A stretch of 64,000 nt of DNA from Ramlibacter monticola (GTDB lineage: Bacteria > Pseudomonadota > Gammaproteobacteria > Burkholderiales > Burkholderiaceae_C). Under the pieces are notes generated by a model, which was given only the letters and a program-made list of their open reading frames with translations, searched no databases and was not told where the DNA came from. The DNA is taken from NCBI RefSeq assembly GCF_016722785.1, contig NZ_JAEQNE010000001.1, positions 124,001 to 188,000 on the forward strand. Reading direction: 5' to 3'. The position numbers and the translations under genes were made by a program. Below are positions 11,962 through 18,285 of this stretch, piece after piece; the first letter of the stretch is position 1, and each line of letters begins with the position of its first letter.

Positions 11962-13550
11962 GGCTGCAACCCCTTGGCCTGCAGGCAGGCCAGCACCGGC
12001 GCCGGATCCAGGCCGCGCCAGCGGCCCATCACGTAGCCGTCCGGCCGCACCAGCACCAGCCCGGTGGGCGCGAGGCCGCCGGGCAGTCCGTAGCGCAGCC
12101 GGGCCTGGCCGTGCACGTCCGCTTCCGATGCGATGTCCAGCACCGCGATCCCGTGCGAGGCCAGCTCCGCCAGCGCGCGCGGCAGCGACCCGGTGCCGAA
12201 CACGAGGCAGGTGAAGTCGGTGCCGAAGCACTGCGACAGGTGGAAATCGCCCTGCGGCCCGCGCAGCAGAGCTTCCGGGGCGGGCTGGCCGGGGGCGGCC
12301 AGCCCGCTCGTCCAGGTGCCCTCTTCGGGTCCGTTGAGCGGCGAGCCCGCGTAGGCGACCGGTGCGCTCTGCCGCGGGTTGATCAGGGAGCGCACGGCCG
12401 GTTCGTCGAGCGCCAGCCGCAGCGTCGCCTCGCGCAGGAGGCGAAGGGCGAAATCGGGCGGGGCCATGAACTCGGTGCTCTTGGCGCCGTACGCGATGTT
12501 CTCGCGCGCGGCCTGCACGCGCTCGGTCGAATAGGAATCGAGCAGCGCCGGCGCGGCCCCGCCCTCCAGGACCAGGGCCAGCTTCCAGGCGAGGTTGCCG
12601 GCGTCCTCCAGCCCCGAGTTGAGCCCGCGCACGCCGAAGATCGGCACCAGGTGCGCGGCGTCGCCCGCGAACAGCACCCGCCCGTGCCGGTACGAGGGCA
12701 GCGTGAGGCACTTGGCGTTGTACATGGACGCCCACAGCAGCTGCCAGGGCTCGTCCTCGCCGATCATGCGCAGGTGGCTGGCGACGCGCGGCAGGATGTT
12801 CTCCGGCTTCAGCGCCTCCTGGCCGTCCTCGTCGTCGCGCAGCTGGTAGTCGATGCGCCAGACGTCGTCCGGCTGCCGGTGCATCAGCAGCGTGGAGCCG
12901 GGATTGGACGGCGGGTCGAACCAGGCCAGCCGCTCCACCGGCCGGCGCGACTTCTGCACGATGTCGACGATCACGTAGCGGCCCTCGTACTGCATGCCTT
13001 CGAGCTGCAGCCCCAGCTGTTCCCGCACCGTGCTGCGGCCGCCGTCGCAGGCCACGACGTAGCCGGCGCGCACGCGCCGGCGGCCGCCCGCGCCTTCGAT
13101 CTCCACCAGCACCCCGCCCTCCTCGGGCTGCACCTCCACCACCCGGGTCGCCCAGGCGACTCGCGCCAGCTCCGGCGCACGCTGCAGGGCCTCGTGCACG
13201 AAGGCCTCGACGTGGTACTGCTGGATGTTGACCATGGGGGCGAAGCGCTGCAGCGGCTCGCTGGGCATCTCGAAATGCAGCACCTCGCGGTCGCGCCAGT
13301 AGCTGCGCCCGCCGGTCCAGGGCAGCGCCTTGGCCGCGAGCGCGGCGCCCGCCCCGGCCGTGCCCAGGATCTCCTGCGAACGGCGCGAGATGCAGATGGC
13401 GCGGCTGCCGCTGCAGTAGCCCTCGTCCGCCTCCACCACGAGGCTGGCCCCGCCGTGGCGCGCCAGCAGGGCTGCCAGCGTCAGGCCAACCGGCCCGCCG
13501 CCGGCCACCAGGACCGGGACTTCATCCGGCAGCGGCTGCGGGTCGGCCAA
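11958..13550 (-). CDS. FAD-dependent aromatic monooxygenase (MhpA/PheA type)
   Basis: A cytoplasmic flavoprotein of the PHBH fold that uses NAD(P)H and O2 to hydroxylate an aromatic ring. The 530-residue protein has the FAD motif GGGPVG at 17-22, the DG motif ACDGGRSTVREQLG, and GDAAHLVPIFGVRGLNSG as second FAD-binding segment. A thioredoxin-like C-terminal extension (after about residue 410) is typical of 3-(3-hydroxyphenyl)propionate and phenol hydroxylase relatives, which separates it from pobA. It overlaps a 64-residue partner gene by four bases. The substrate is unknown, as no ring-cleavage gene lies alongside. Confidence 0.85.
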   Translation of the reverse strand: MADPQPLPDEVPVLVAGGGPVGLTLAALLARHGGASLVVEADEGYCSGSRAICISRRSQEILGTAGAGAALAAKALPWTGGRSYWRDREVLHFEMPSEPLQRFAPMVNIQQYHVEAFVHEALQRAPELARVAWATRVVEVQPEEGGVLVEIEGAGGRRRVRAGYVVACDGGRSTVREQLGLQLEGMQYEGRYVIVDIVQKSRRPVERLAWFDPPSNPGSTLLMHRQPDDVWRIDYQLRDDEDGQEALKPENILPRVASHLRMIGEDEPWQLLWASMYNAKCLTLPSYRHGRVLFAGDAAHLVPIFGVRGLNSGLEDAGNLAWKLALVLEGGAAPALLDSYSTERVQAARENIAYGAKSTEFMAPPDFALRLLREATLRLALDEPAVRSLINPRQSAPVAYAGSPLNGPEEGTWTSGLAAPGQPAPEALLRGPQGDFHLSQCFGTDFTCLVFGTGSLPRALAELASHGIAVLDIASEADVHGQARLRYGLPGGLAPTGLVLVRPDGYVMGRWRGLDPAPVLACLQAKGLQP

Positions 13551-13556
13551 GGAACG

Positions 13557-14021
13557 TCAGCGCTTCCGCAGCTGACCGCGGATCTCGCCGCCCGGGTTGC
13601 GCGCCGTGTGGATGTTGACGTACCACTGCCCCGAGCTGAGCTGGTTCAACTGCTCCGGCGTCAGCTTCACTTCGCCGGTCACCGGCGAGGTGGCCACATT
13701 GGGGAAAGGAACGGCCACGCCTGCGTTGGCGCCCGGGGCGGCCGGCCCGTGGATGTGGCCCGCGGTCGCCGGGCCGCTGAGACCGGTGTAAGACACGCGG
13801 TAGTTCATGGTGCTGGTGTCACGGTTGACCGTGACCTCCGCCTGCCCCGAACCCGTGCTCGTGTTGGGCGGCACCTCCTGGGAGGGGCTCAGGGAGGCCT
13901 CGTAGCGGTCCGTGCTGCCGCCGCCGCCGGTCATGGACTTCATGGTGTCGCACCCGGCCAGTCCGAAGGCCAACAGGACCGCAGCGGTGCTACCGAGGAA
14001 AACGGCGCGAGAAATCATCAT
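13557..14021 (-). CDS. CHRD-domain lipoprotein
   Basis: The 154-residue protein has a lipoprotein signal ending in LAGC (Cys24), a short glycine-serine linker and a CHRD domain of beta strands, with ATAGHIHGPAAPGANAG and the closing WYVNIHTARNPGGEIRGQL as hallmarks. CHRD domains occur in chordin and in many bacterial envelope proteins; their bacterial role is not settled. Two adjacent ATG codons follow an AAGGAAGG ribosome site; the first (14021) is used. It ends six bases after the FAD hydroxylase start on the same strand, but is probably transcribed from its own promoter in the gap to 14255. Confidence 0.85.
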   Translation of the reverse strand: MMISRAVFLGSTAAVLLAFGLAGCDTMKSMTGGGGSTDRYEASLSPSQEVPPNTSTGSGQAEVTVNRDTSTMNYRVSYTGLSGPATAGHIHGPAAPGANAGVAVPFPNVATSPVTGEVKLTPEQLNQLSSGQWYVNIHTARNPGGEIRGQLRKR

Positions 14022-14254
14022 GCCTTCCTTTCGTTGTGTTGCAGGTTGCGCATGATGGTCAGCGCGCAGCGTTGGTGCGTGTAGGACACCGCCGCATGTG
14101 GCGGAAAACGGATGGCCGAGCGGTGCCTGCCTGCGCAGGCAGCTTCCTACTTCTGCCGGCGTCCCGTCCGACGTGCACGGCGCCATCCCGTTCTTACATT
14201 CGTCTTGGGGATCGCCACACGTACGCGGCGCCTCCCGTATCCAAGGAGAGTTTC

Positions 14255-14524
14255 ATGGCACAAGGGCAAGACCAGAACCGCCAACCGCAGGACCAGCAAG
14301 ACCAGCAGGGCCGCAGCCAGGCACAGAGTGGCGGCACGAACCAACCCGGCAGCGGCCAGGGCGGTCAGCAGCGGCAGCAGGACCAGCAGGAGCGCGGCGG
14401 ACAGGCCTCGCGGGACCAGGAGCAGCAGCGCCAGCAGGACCAGCAGAAGCAGCAGAGCGGCACCAATCAGGACCAGCAGAAGCAGCAGAGCGGCACCGGC
14501 CAGGACCAGGGGCGCCAGCGCTGA
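14255..14524 (+). CDS. Glutamine-rich low-complexity protein
   Basis: The 89-residue protein is about 42 percent glutamine (37 residues), the rest mostly D, G, R, S and K. It has no hydrophobic segment and no signal peptide. Near the C terminus an 11-residue unit ending KQQSGT occurs twice in tandem, encoded by an almost exact 33-bp DNA repeat. A strong AAGGAGAG site sits seven bases before the ATG and a terminator follows the stop, so it is likely a real, well-expressed gene. Such hydrophilic proteins resemble stress or desiccation proteins, but no family can be named. Confidence 0.7.
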   Translation: MAQGQDQNRQPQDQQDQQGRSQAQSGGTNQPGSGQGGQQRQQDQQERGGQASRDQEQQRQQDQQKQQSGTNQDQQKQQSGTGQDQGRQR

Positions 14525-14540
14525 GGATCCGCGGCTTTCG

Positions 14541-14569
14541 AAAGGCGGGGCACGGCCCCGCTTTTCTTT
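14541..14569 (+). terminator. Rho-independent terminator after the glutamine-rich gene
   Basis: A stem GCGGGGC (14545-14551), three-base loop and GCCCCGC (14555-14561) is followed by TTTTCTTT. This is a textbook intrinsic terminator, 17 bp after the stop of the glutamine-rich protein and just before the DUF924 gene, so the latter may need its own promoter or read-through. Confidence 0.85.
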
Positions 14570-14585
14570 GCCACGCAACTCCCGC

Positions 14586-15146
14586 ATGAGCGACTCCGAC
14601 TCCAACCCCGGCATCGCACCGCAGCCCCTGCTGCGCCTCTGGCAGGAAGCCGGCCCGAAACGCTGGTTCCGCAACGACCCGGAATTCGACACCGCCTTCC
14701 GCGAGCGATTCCTCCCCGCGCACGAGGCCGCCTCCGCCGGCCGGCTGGACTACTGGCTGTCGAGCGCCGAAGGCGCGCTGGCCTTGGTGCTGCTGCTGGA
14801 CCAGTTCCCGCGCAACGCCTTTCGCGGCACGCCGCGCGTCTACGCGACCGATGCCAGGGCGCGTGCCGCCGCCGATGCGGCGATCCGCGCCGGCTTCGAT
14901 CGCAGCGTGCCGGAGGAACTGCGCCAGTTCTTCTACCTGCCGTTCGCGCACTCGGAACGGATCGAGGACCTGGAACGCTGCGTGGCCCTGAACGAGCCGG
15001 TCGGGGGCGAACCGCTGCGCTGGGCTCGGCACCACCGCGACATCGTGGCGCGCTTCGGCCGCTTCCCGCATCGGAACGCTGTGCTGGGGCGGCCCGACAC
15101 GCCGGAGGAAGAACGGTTCCGGGCCGAAGGGGGCTTTTCCGGCTAG
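14586..15146 (+). CDS. DUF924 family protein
   Basis: The 186-residue protein begins MSDSDSNPGI and has the DUF924 pattern: FRERFLPAHEAASAG near the start, LALVLLLDQFPRNAFRGT in the middle, then QFFYLPFAHSE and NAVLGR near the end. DUF924 proteins adopt a TPR-like all-helical fold with no known activity. The final bases overlap the stop of the opposing cyclase-like gene by four bases in a CTAG palindrome. The ATG lies 25 bp after the terminator. Confidence 0.9.
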   Translation: MSDSDSNPGIAPQPLLRLWQEAGPKRWFRNDPEFDTAFRERFLPAHEAASAGRLDYWLSSAEGALALVLLLDQFPRNAFRGTPRVYATDARARAAADAAIRAGFDRSVPEELRQFFYLPFAHSERIEDLERCVALNEPVGGEPLRWARHHRDIVARFGRFPHRNAVLGRPDTPEEERFRAEGGFSG

Positions 15147-15778
15147 CAGCGGATGTCGATGCCGTCGTATTCGGCGTCGAGCGCCAGCGAGCCCATGTCG
15201 GATTCGGAGTCGAGGAAGGCGGGCCGTGTGTCCTCGTAGTCGGAGAGGCGGACCTGGATCTCGCCGAGCGCGAAGCTTTCGGGAGAGATGACGATCCCGC
15301 CGATCGCGGCGGTGGCGGCCACCTCGGCGGCCCGTGCCGGCTGGCGTCCGAGCGGGGTGCACCACAGGCGCCCCTGCGCCCGGAAGAAGGCGAGCATGCA
15401 GCGCCCGCTGACGACGCCCACCCGCATCGGCACGCCCGTGGCGGCCTGTTGCAGTTCCATGGCCATGCGCACCGCGGCGCTCGGTTCCTCGAAGGTGACC
15501 AGCGCGGTCGCGTTGACGTAGGGGTCGAGGCGGCCGCCGTGGCGCGCGTTGATGCGCTGCAGTTCCTGGTAGAAGGTTTCCGTCACCCCGCCGCTCTCGC
15601 CGGCGGGCACCGCGGCGTCGGCGTGGACGAGCGTCAGCTCGCGCTCCTCGAAGTGGATGCTGCCGTGGCCGGCGCCCATGAAGAGTTCCTTCCAGACGGC
15701 GGGCGGCAACTGGTGCAGCACCTTGTCCGACAGGGCCTCCAGCAGCAGCGCATCGTTGCCATCGTGCCTGGCTCCCAC
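15143..15778 (-). CDS. Degenerate class III nucleotide cyclase-like protein
   Basis: The 211-residue protein starts at GTG 15778, with AAGGAG six bases upstream. Its central and C-terminal parts follow the class III cyclase fold: ELTLVHAD, then FYQELQRINARHGG, ALVTFEEPSAAVRMAMELQ, PMRVGVVSG and GGIVISPESF. The first metal-binding Asp position is kept (HAD), but the second (usually in GDA) is replaced (NATALVTF), and the asparagine and arginine of the VNLAAR motif are lost. It is therefore unlikely to make cyclic nucleotides and may act as a binding or sensory protein. The assignment rests on fold pattern by eye. Confidence 0.6.
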   Translation of the reverse strand: MGARHDGNDALLLEALSDKVLHQLPPAVWKELFMGAGHGSIHFEERELTLVHADAAVPAGESGGVTETFYQELQRINARHGGRLDPYVNATALVTFEEPSAAVRMAMELQQAATGVPMRVGVVSGRCMLAFFRAQGRLWCTPLGRQPARAAEVAATAAIGGIVISPESFALGEIQVRLSDYEDTRPAFLDSESDMGSLALDAEYDGIDIRC

Positions 15779-15858
15779 GTATTTCTCCTTGGAAGGAACG
15801 TAACCGGATGAAATCACGGTCGGGCAAGCCCAGCCGTAAGCCAAAACAACTCGGCAGC

Positions 15859-15873
15859 TAGGAAATTTTCCTA
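15859..15873. promoter_or_regulatory. 15-bp palindrome between cyclase-like gene and xthA
   Basis: TAGGAAA-T-TTTCCTA is a perfect palindrome that overlaps the xthA stop codon and lies 81 bp upstream of the cyclase-like start. It could be an operator for the cyclase-like gene or part of an xthA terminator hairpin; there is no long T run. Weak call. Confidence 0.3.
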
Positions 15874-16680
15874 AGCTCGACGGTTCCTGCGAGGCTTGGA
15901 GAGTCTGGAGAGCTCGAGTTCGACCCAGGTCGGCGCGTGGTCGCTGGCCTTTTCCTCGCCCCGGACCCAGGTGTCCACGCCGGCGGCGCGCAGCGCCGGC
16001 GCCAGCCTGCGGTTCAGGAGCAGGTGGTCGATCCGCAGTCCGGCGTTGCGCTGCCAATGCTGGCGGAAATAGTCCCAGAAGGTGTAGACCGGCTCGTCGG
16101 GGTGCAGGTGGCGGATCGCATCGGTCCAGCCCTGGGCCAGCAGGCGCTCCCAGCAGGCCCGGCTCTCCGGCTGGAGCAGCGCGTCCTTGCGCCAGGAGCG
16201 CGGGTTGTAGATGTCGAAGTCGGTCGGCACCACGTTGTAGTCGCCGCACAGCAGCACCGGATGCTCGGAATCGGCCAGGGCCGCGGCGTGCGCGATCAGG
16301 CGCTCGAACCAGGCCAGCTTGTACGCGAACTTGGGGCCGGGCTGCGGGTTGCCGTTGGGCAGGTAGAGGCAGCCCACGACGAGCCCGTCGACGGCGGCTT
16401 CGAGGTAGCGGCTCTGGTCGTCGGCCTCGTCCCCGGGCAGGACGCGGCGGATCTCCACCGGCTGGCTGCCGCGCGCGAGGATGGCCACGCCGTTCCAGGA
16501 GCGCTGGCCCTTCCAGAGCGCGCCATAGCCGGCCTCCCGGAGCGTCTCGGCCGGGAAGCCCTCGTCCAGCGCCTTGAGTTCCTGCAGGCAGGCGACGTCG
16601 GGCTGCTCCTTCTCGAGCCAGCGCAGAAGGTGCGCGAGCCGCGTCTTCACGCCATTGACGTTGAAGGTGGCGATCTTCAT
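15871..16680 (-). CDS. xthA: Exodeoxyribonuclease III
   Basis: This DNA-repair enzyme cleaves at abasic sites and degrades double-stranded DNA 3' to 5'. The 269-residue protein starts MKIATFNVNGVKTRL, the standard ExoIII start. Catalytic landmarks of the endonuclease/exonuclease/phosphatase fold are present: CLQELK (metal-binding Glu), YLPNGNP, LLCGDYNVVPTD (Asp and Asn) and the final ASDHAPTWVEL (catalytic Asp-His). The frame is open upstream of 16680, but that extension is repetitive and outside the family. It belongs to DNA base-excision repair. Confidence 0.95.
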   Translation of the reverse strand: MKIATFNVNGVKTRLAHLLRWLEKEQPDVACLQELKALDEGFPAETLREAGYGALWKGQRSWNGVAILARGSQPVEIRRVLPGDEADDQSRYLEAAVDGLVVGCLYLPNGNPQPGPKFAYKLAWFERLIAHAAALADSEHPVLLCGDYNVVPTDFDIYNPRSWRKDALLQPESRACWERLLAQGWTDAIRHLHPDEPVYTFWDYFRQHWQRNAGLRIDHLLLNRRLAPALRAAGVDTWVRGEEKASDHAPTWVELELSRLSKPRRNRRA

Positions 16681-16717
16681 GGGGCGGGAGCCTACACGCC
16701 GCCTGCCGCGGCGGGGC

Positions 16718-16933
16718 TCAGGGCCGGGTGCGGCGCCGGCTGAATGCCTCCGCGCCGCCGCTGCCGCCGCCGTCGGCGAAATCGTGCGCGTCCAGCCGGT
16801 CGCGCTTCTTGGGCAGCGGGGCCTCGACGAGGGTGCTGGAGGAGTTTTCGCCATGGTCCGGCCGGGCCGGGACCGAGGACGTGGGGCGCTCCCCGCGCCT
16901 GGCGCGGCTGGAACGGGTATCGCGGGACTTCAT
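16718..16933 (-). CDS. Possible small hydrophilic protein upstream of xthA
   Basis: An open frame of 71 codons starts MKSRDTRSSRARRGERP and ends FSRRRTRP. It is basic, without signal peptide or membrane segment, on the xthA strand with 37 bp between. Base composition is compatible with coding, but in DNA this GC-rich open frames arise often, and I recognise no family. It could also be simple leader sequence. Confidence 0.3.
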   Translation of the reverse strand: MKSRDTRSSRARRGERPTSSVPARPDHGENSSSTLVEAPLPKKRDRLDAHDFADGGGSGGAEAFSRRRTRP

Positions 16934-16993
16934 GCGCCACAATGTGCCGACGGCCCGCGCCGGCTCTTGTCGGACAAGCCCGCGAAGCGCCCC

Positions 16994-17461
16994 ATGAACA
17001 CCGCCCGCGTCCTCCTCCCCCTGCTGGTGCTGGCCCTGCCCTGCGCCGCGCAGGAGGATCCGCTGAAGTCCCCCGCCTGCGGCGTCGCGCTGGCCGAACT
17101 GCAGGCGGCGCGAAGTGCCGGGGCCGACACGGCCCGGGTGGAAGCGCTGCGCTCCGCGGCCGCCGGCATCTGCCTGGGCACTGCGGCCCCGCCGACGCGG
17201 CCGGGCCGCGTGCTGCAGGCGCCCATCGCGGTGCCGCCGCCGCAGATCGAGGTGCCCGCCGGCGCCGCGCCGCCGGTGCAGGTTCCGGCGCCGGTGCCGC
17301 CCCCGCCGCCGGTGGCGATCCAGCGCCCGCCCTCTCCCGCGCTGTGCGATGCGGGAGGCTGCTGGACCAGCGACGGGACGCACCTGCAGCACGTGCCGCC
17401 CAACCTGTACGGCCCGCGCGGGCTGTGCACGCAACAAGGCGGGCTGGTGTATTGTCCGTAG
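16994..17461 (+). CDS. Secreted proline-rich hypothetical protein
   Basis: The 155-residue protein has a signal peptide (MNTARVLLPLLVLALPCAAQ, cleavage near residue 19). The mature part has an alpha-helical stretch with two cysteines (about 29 and 60), a proline and valine-rich linker (about 72-110), and a C-terminal segment CDAGGCWTSDGTHLQHVPP ending in LVYCP with four more cysteines. That layout suggests a periplasmic or envelope protein stabilised by disulfides. No family is recognised. It starts in the plus direction away from xthA. Confidence 0.7.
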   Translation: MNTARVLLPLLVLALPCAAQEDPLKSPACGVALAELQAARSAGADTARVEALRSAAAGICLGTAAPPTRPGRVLQAPIAVPPPQIEVPAGAAPPVQVPAPVPPPPPVAIQRPPSPALCDAGGCWTSDGTHLQHVPPNLYGPRGLCTQQGGLVYCP

Positions 17462-17485
17462 CCTTTCCAGAATCCTGGAGGTCCC

Positions 17486-17656
17486 ATGGGCAACAAGATC
17501 ACCACCGAAGCCGACCGCAAGCGCACGCCGGCCCCCAGCACTGCGGAGGGCTACCGAATCCCCAAGGAAGGCACGGGCCAGAAGATCAGCCTCGAACGCG
17601 GCACCACCACGCGCAGCAAGAAGAACCCCGGCAAGCGCGCCCACAAGGGCGGCTGA
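17486..17656 (+). CDS. Small basic protein (56 residues)
   Basis: The short gene starts with ATG 17486, preceded by a TGGAGG ribosome site, 24 bp after the stop of the secreted protein. The product MGNKITTEADRKRT... is hydrophilic and very basic, ending in SKKNPGKRAHKGG, and lacks hydrophobic segments. Its size and charge suggest a nucleic-acid or ribosome-associated role, but this is a guess. Too short for firm family calls. Confidence 0.55.
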   Translation: MGNKITTEADRKRTPAPSTAEGYRIPKEGTGQKISLERGTTTRSKKNPGKRAHKGG

Positions 17657-17895
17657 GGCGCCAGGAAAAGGGACCGCGTCCGCAGGGACACGGCTCTGTC
17701 GCTCGACCGCGATCCCTACGTCTATTGGACCTTTGGTCCCTTGCCGCCGACGGACGGCCACCTAGTATTCCGGTACCCGGAGAAGCTTGTCCTGTAAAGA
17801 CGGATAGTGCGCACCGGCGAGCGGCAAGGGCAGGAGACCTCCAGGGCGTTCCCCGGCTTGCCCTCGCAACCACAGCCCCTCGAAAGGAGCATCCC
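17657..17895. other. Intergenic region upstream of the plus-strand cytochrome c
   Basis: No gene is seen in these 239 bp. They must hold the promoter of the cytochrome c gene at 17896. A 13-bp palindrome GGACC-TTT-GGTCC sits at 17727-17739, about 157 bp before the start codon. The 19-bp dyad present upstream of the other cytochrome genes in this island is not found here. Confidence 0.4.
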
Positions 17896-18216
17896 GTGAA
17901 AGTGTTTTTCGTTCTCGCCGCCGCCACGGCGTTGTCCCTGCCGGCCTACGCCTTCGATGCAGACGCCGCGAACAAGGCGCTGAAGGACCAGGGTTGCACC
18001 AAGTGCCATTCGATCGACAAGTCGAAGAAGGGCCCCTCCTACCAGAAGGTCGCCGCCAAGTACAAGGGCAAGGCCGACGCCATGGAAAAGCTGAAGACCC
18101 AGATGACCACCAGCCCGAAGGTGAAGCTGGACGACGGCTCGGAGGAAGAGCACAAGGTCTTCAAGGGCAGCGACGCCGCGATGAAGAACCTGATCGAGTT
18201 CATCCTCGCCCAATAA
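17896..18216 (+). CDS. Periplasmic monoheme class I cytochrome c
   Basis: The 106-residue protein has a signal peptide ending AYA at residue 19 and one heme site, CTKCH at 34-38. Near the C terminus a methionine in DAAMKNLIEFILAQ is a candidate sixth ligand. It is a close paralogue (about 70 percent identical by eye) of the cytochrome at 24050-24376. Position and size recall MtoD, the small electron carrier of iron-oxidising Mto clusters. The start is GTG with AAGGAG six bases upstream. It is transcribed toward the mtrB end of the electron-transfer cluster, with a hairpin between. It probably shuttles electrons in the periplasm. Confidence 0.92.
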   Translation: MKVFFVLAAATALSLPAYAFDADAANKALKDQGCTKCHSIDKSKKGPSYQKVAAKYKGKADAMEKLKTQMTTSPKVKLDDGSEEEHKVFKGSDAAMKNLIEFILAQ

Positions 18217-18222
18217 GGCAAA

Positions 18223-18252
18223 CGCCCTCCGGGCCTGTCGACCCGGAGGGCG
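18223..18252 (+). terminator. Hairpin terminator between cytochrome c and mtrB
   Basis: An 11-bp perfect stem, CGCCCTCCGGG at 18223-18233 and its complement at 18242-18252, starts seven bases after the cytochrome stop. No T run follows, so termination may be weak or bidirectional for this gene and the opposing mtrB-like gene. Confidence 0.6.
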
Positions 18253-18285
18253 CCCTGGGCTGTCGCAGCCCCTATCCTTCCTGCG

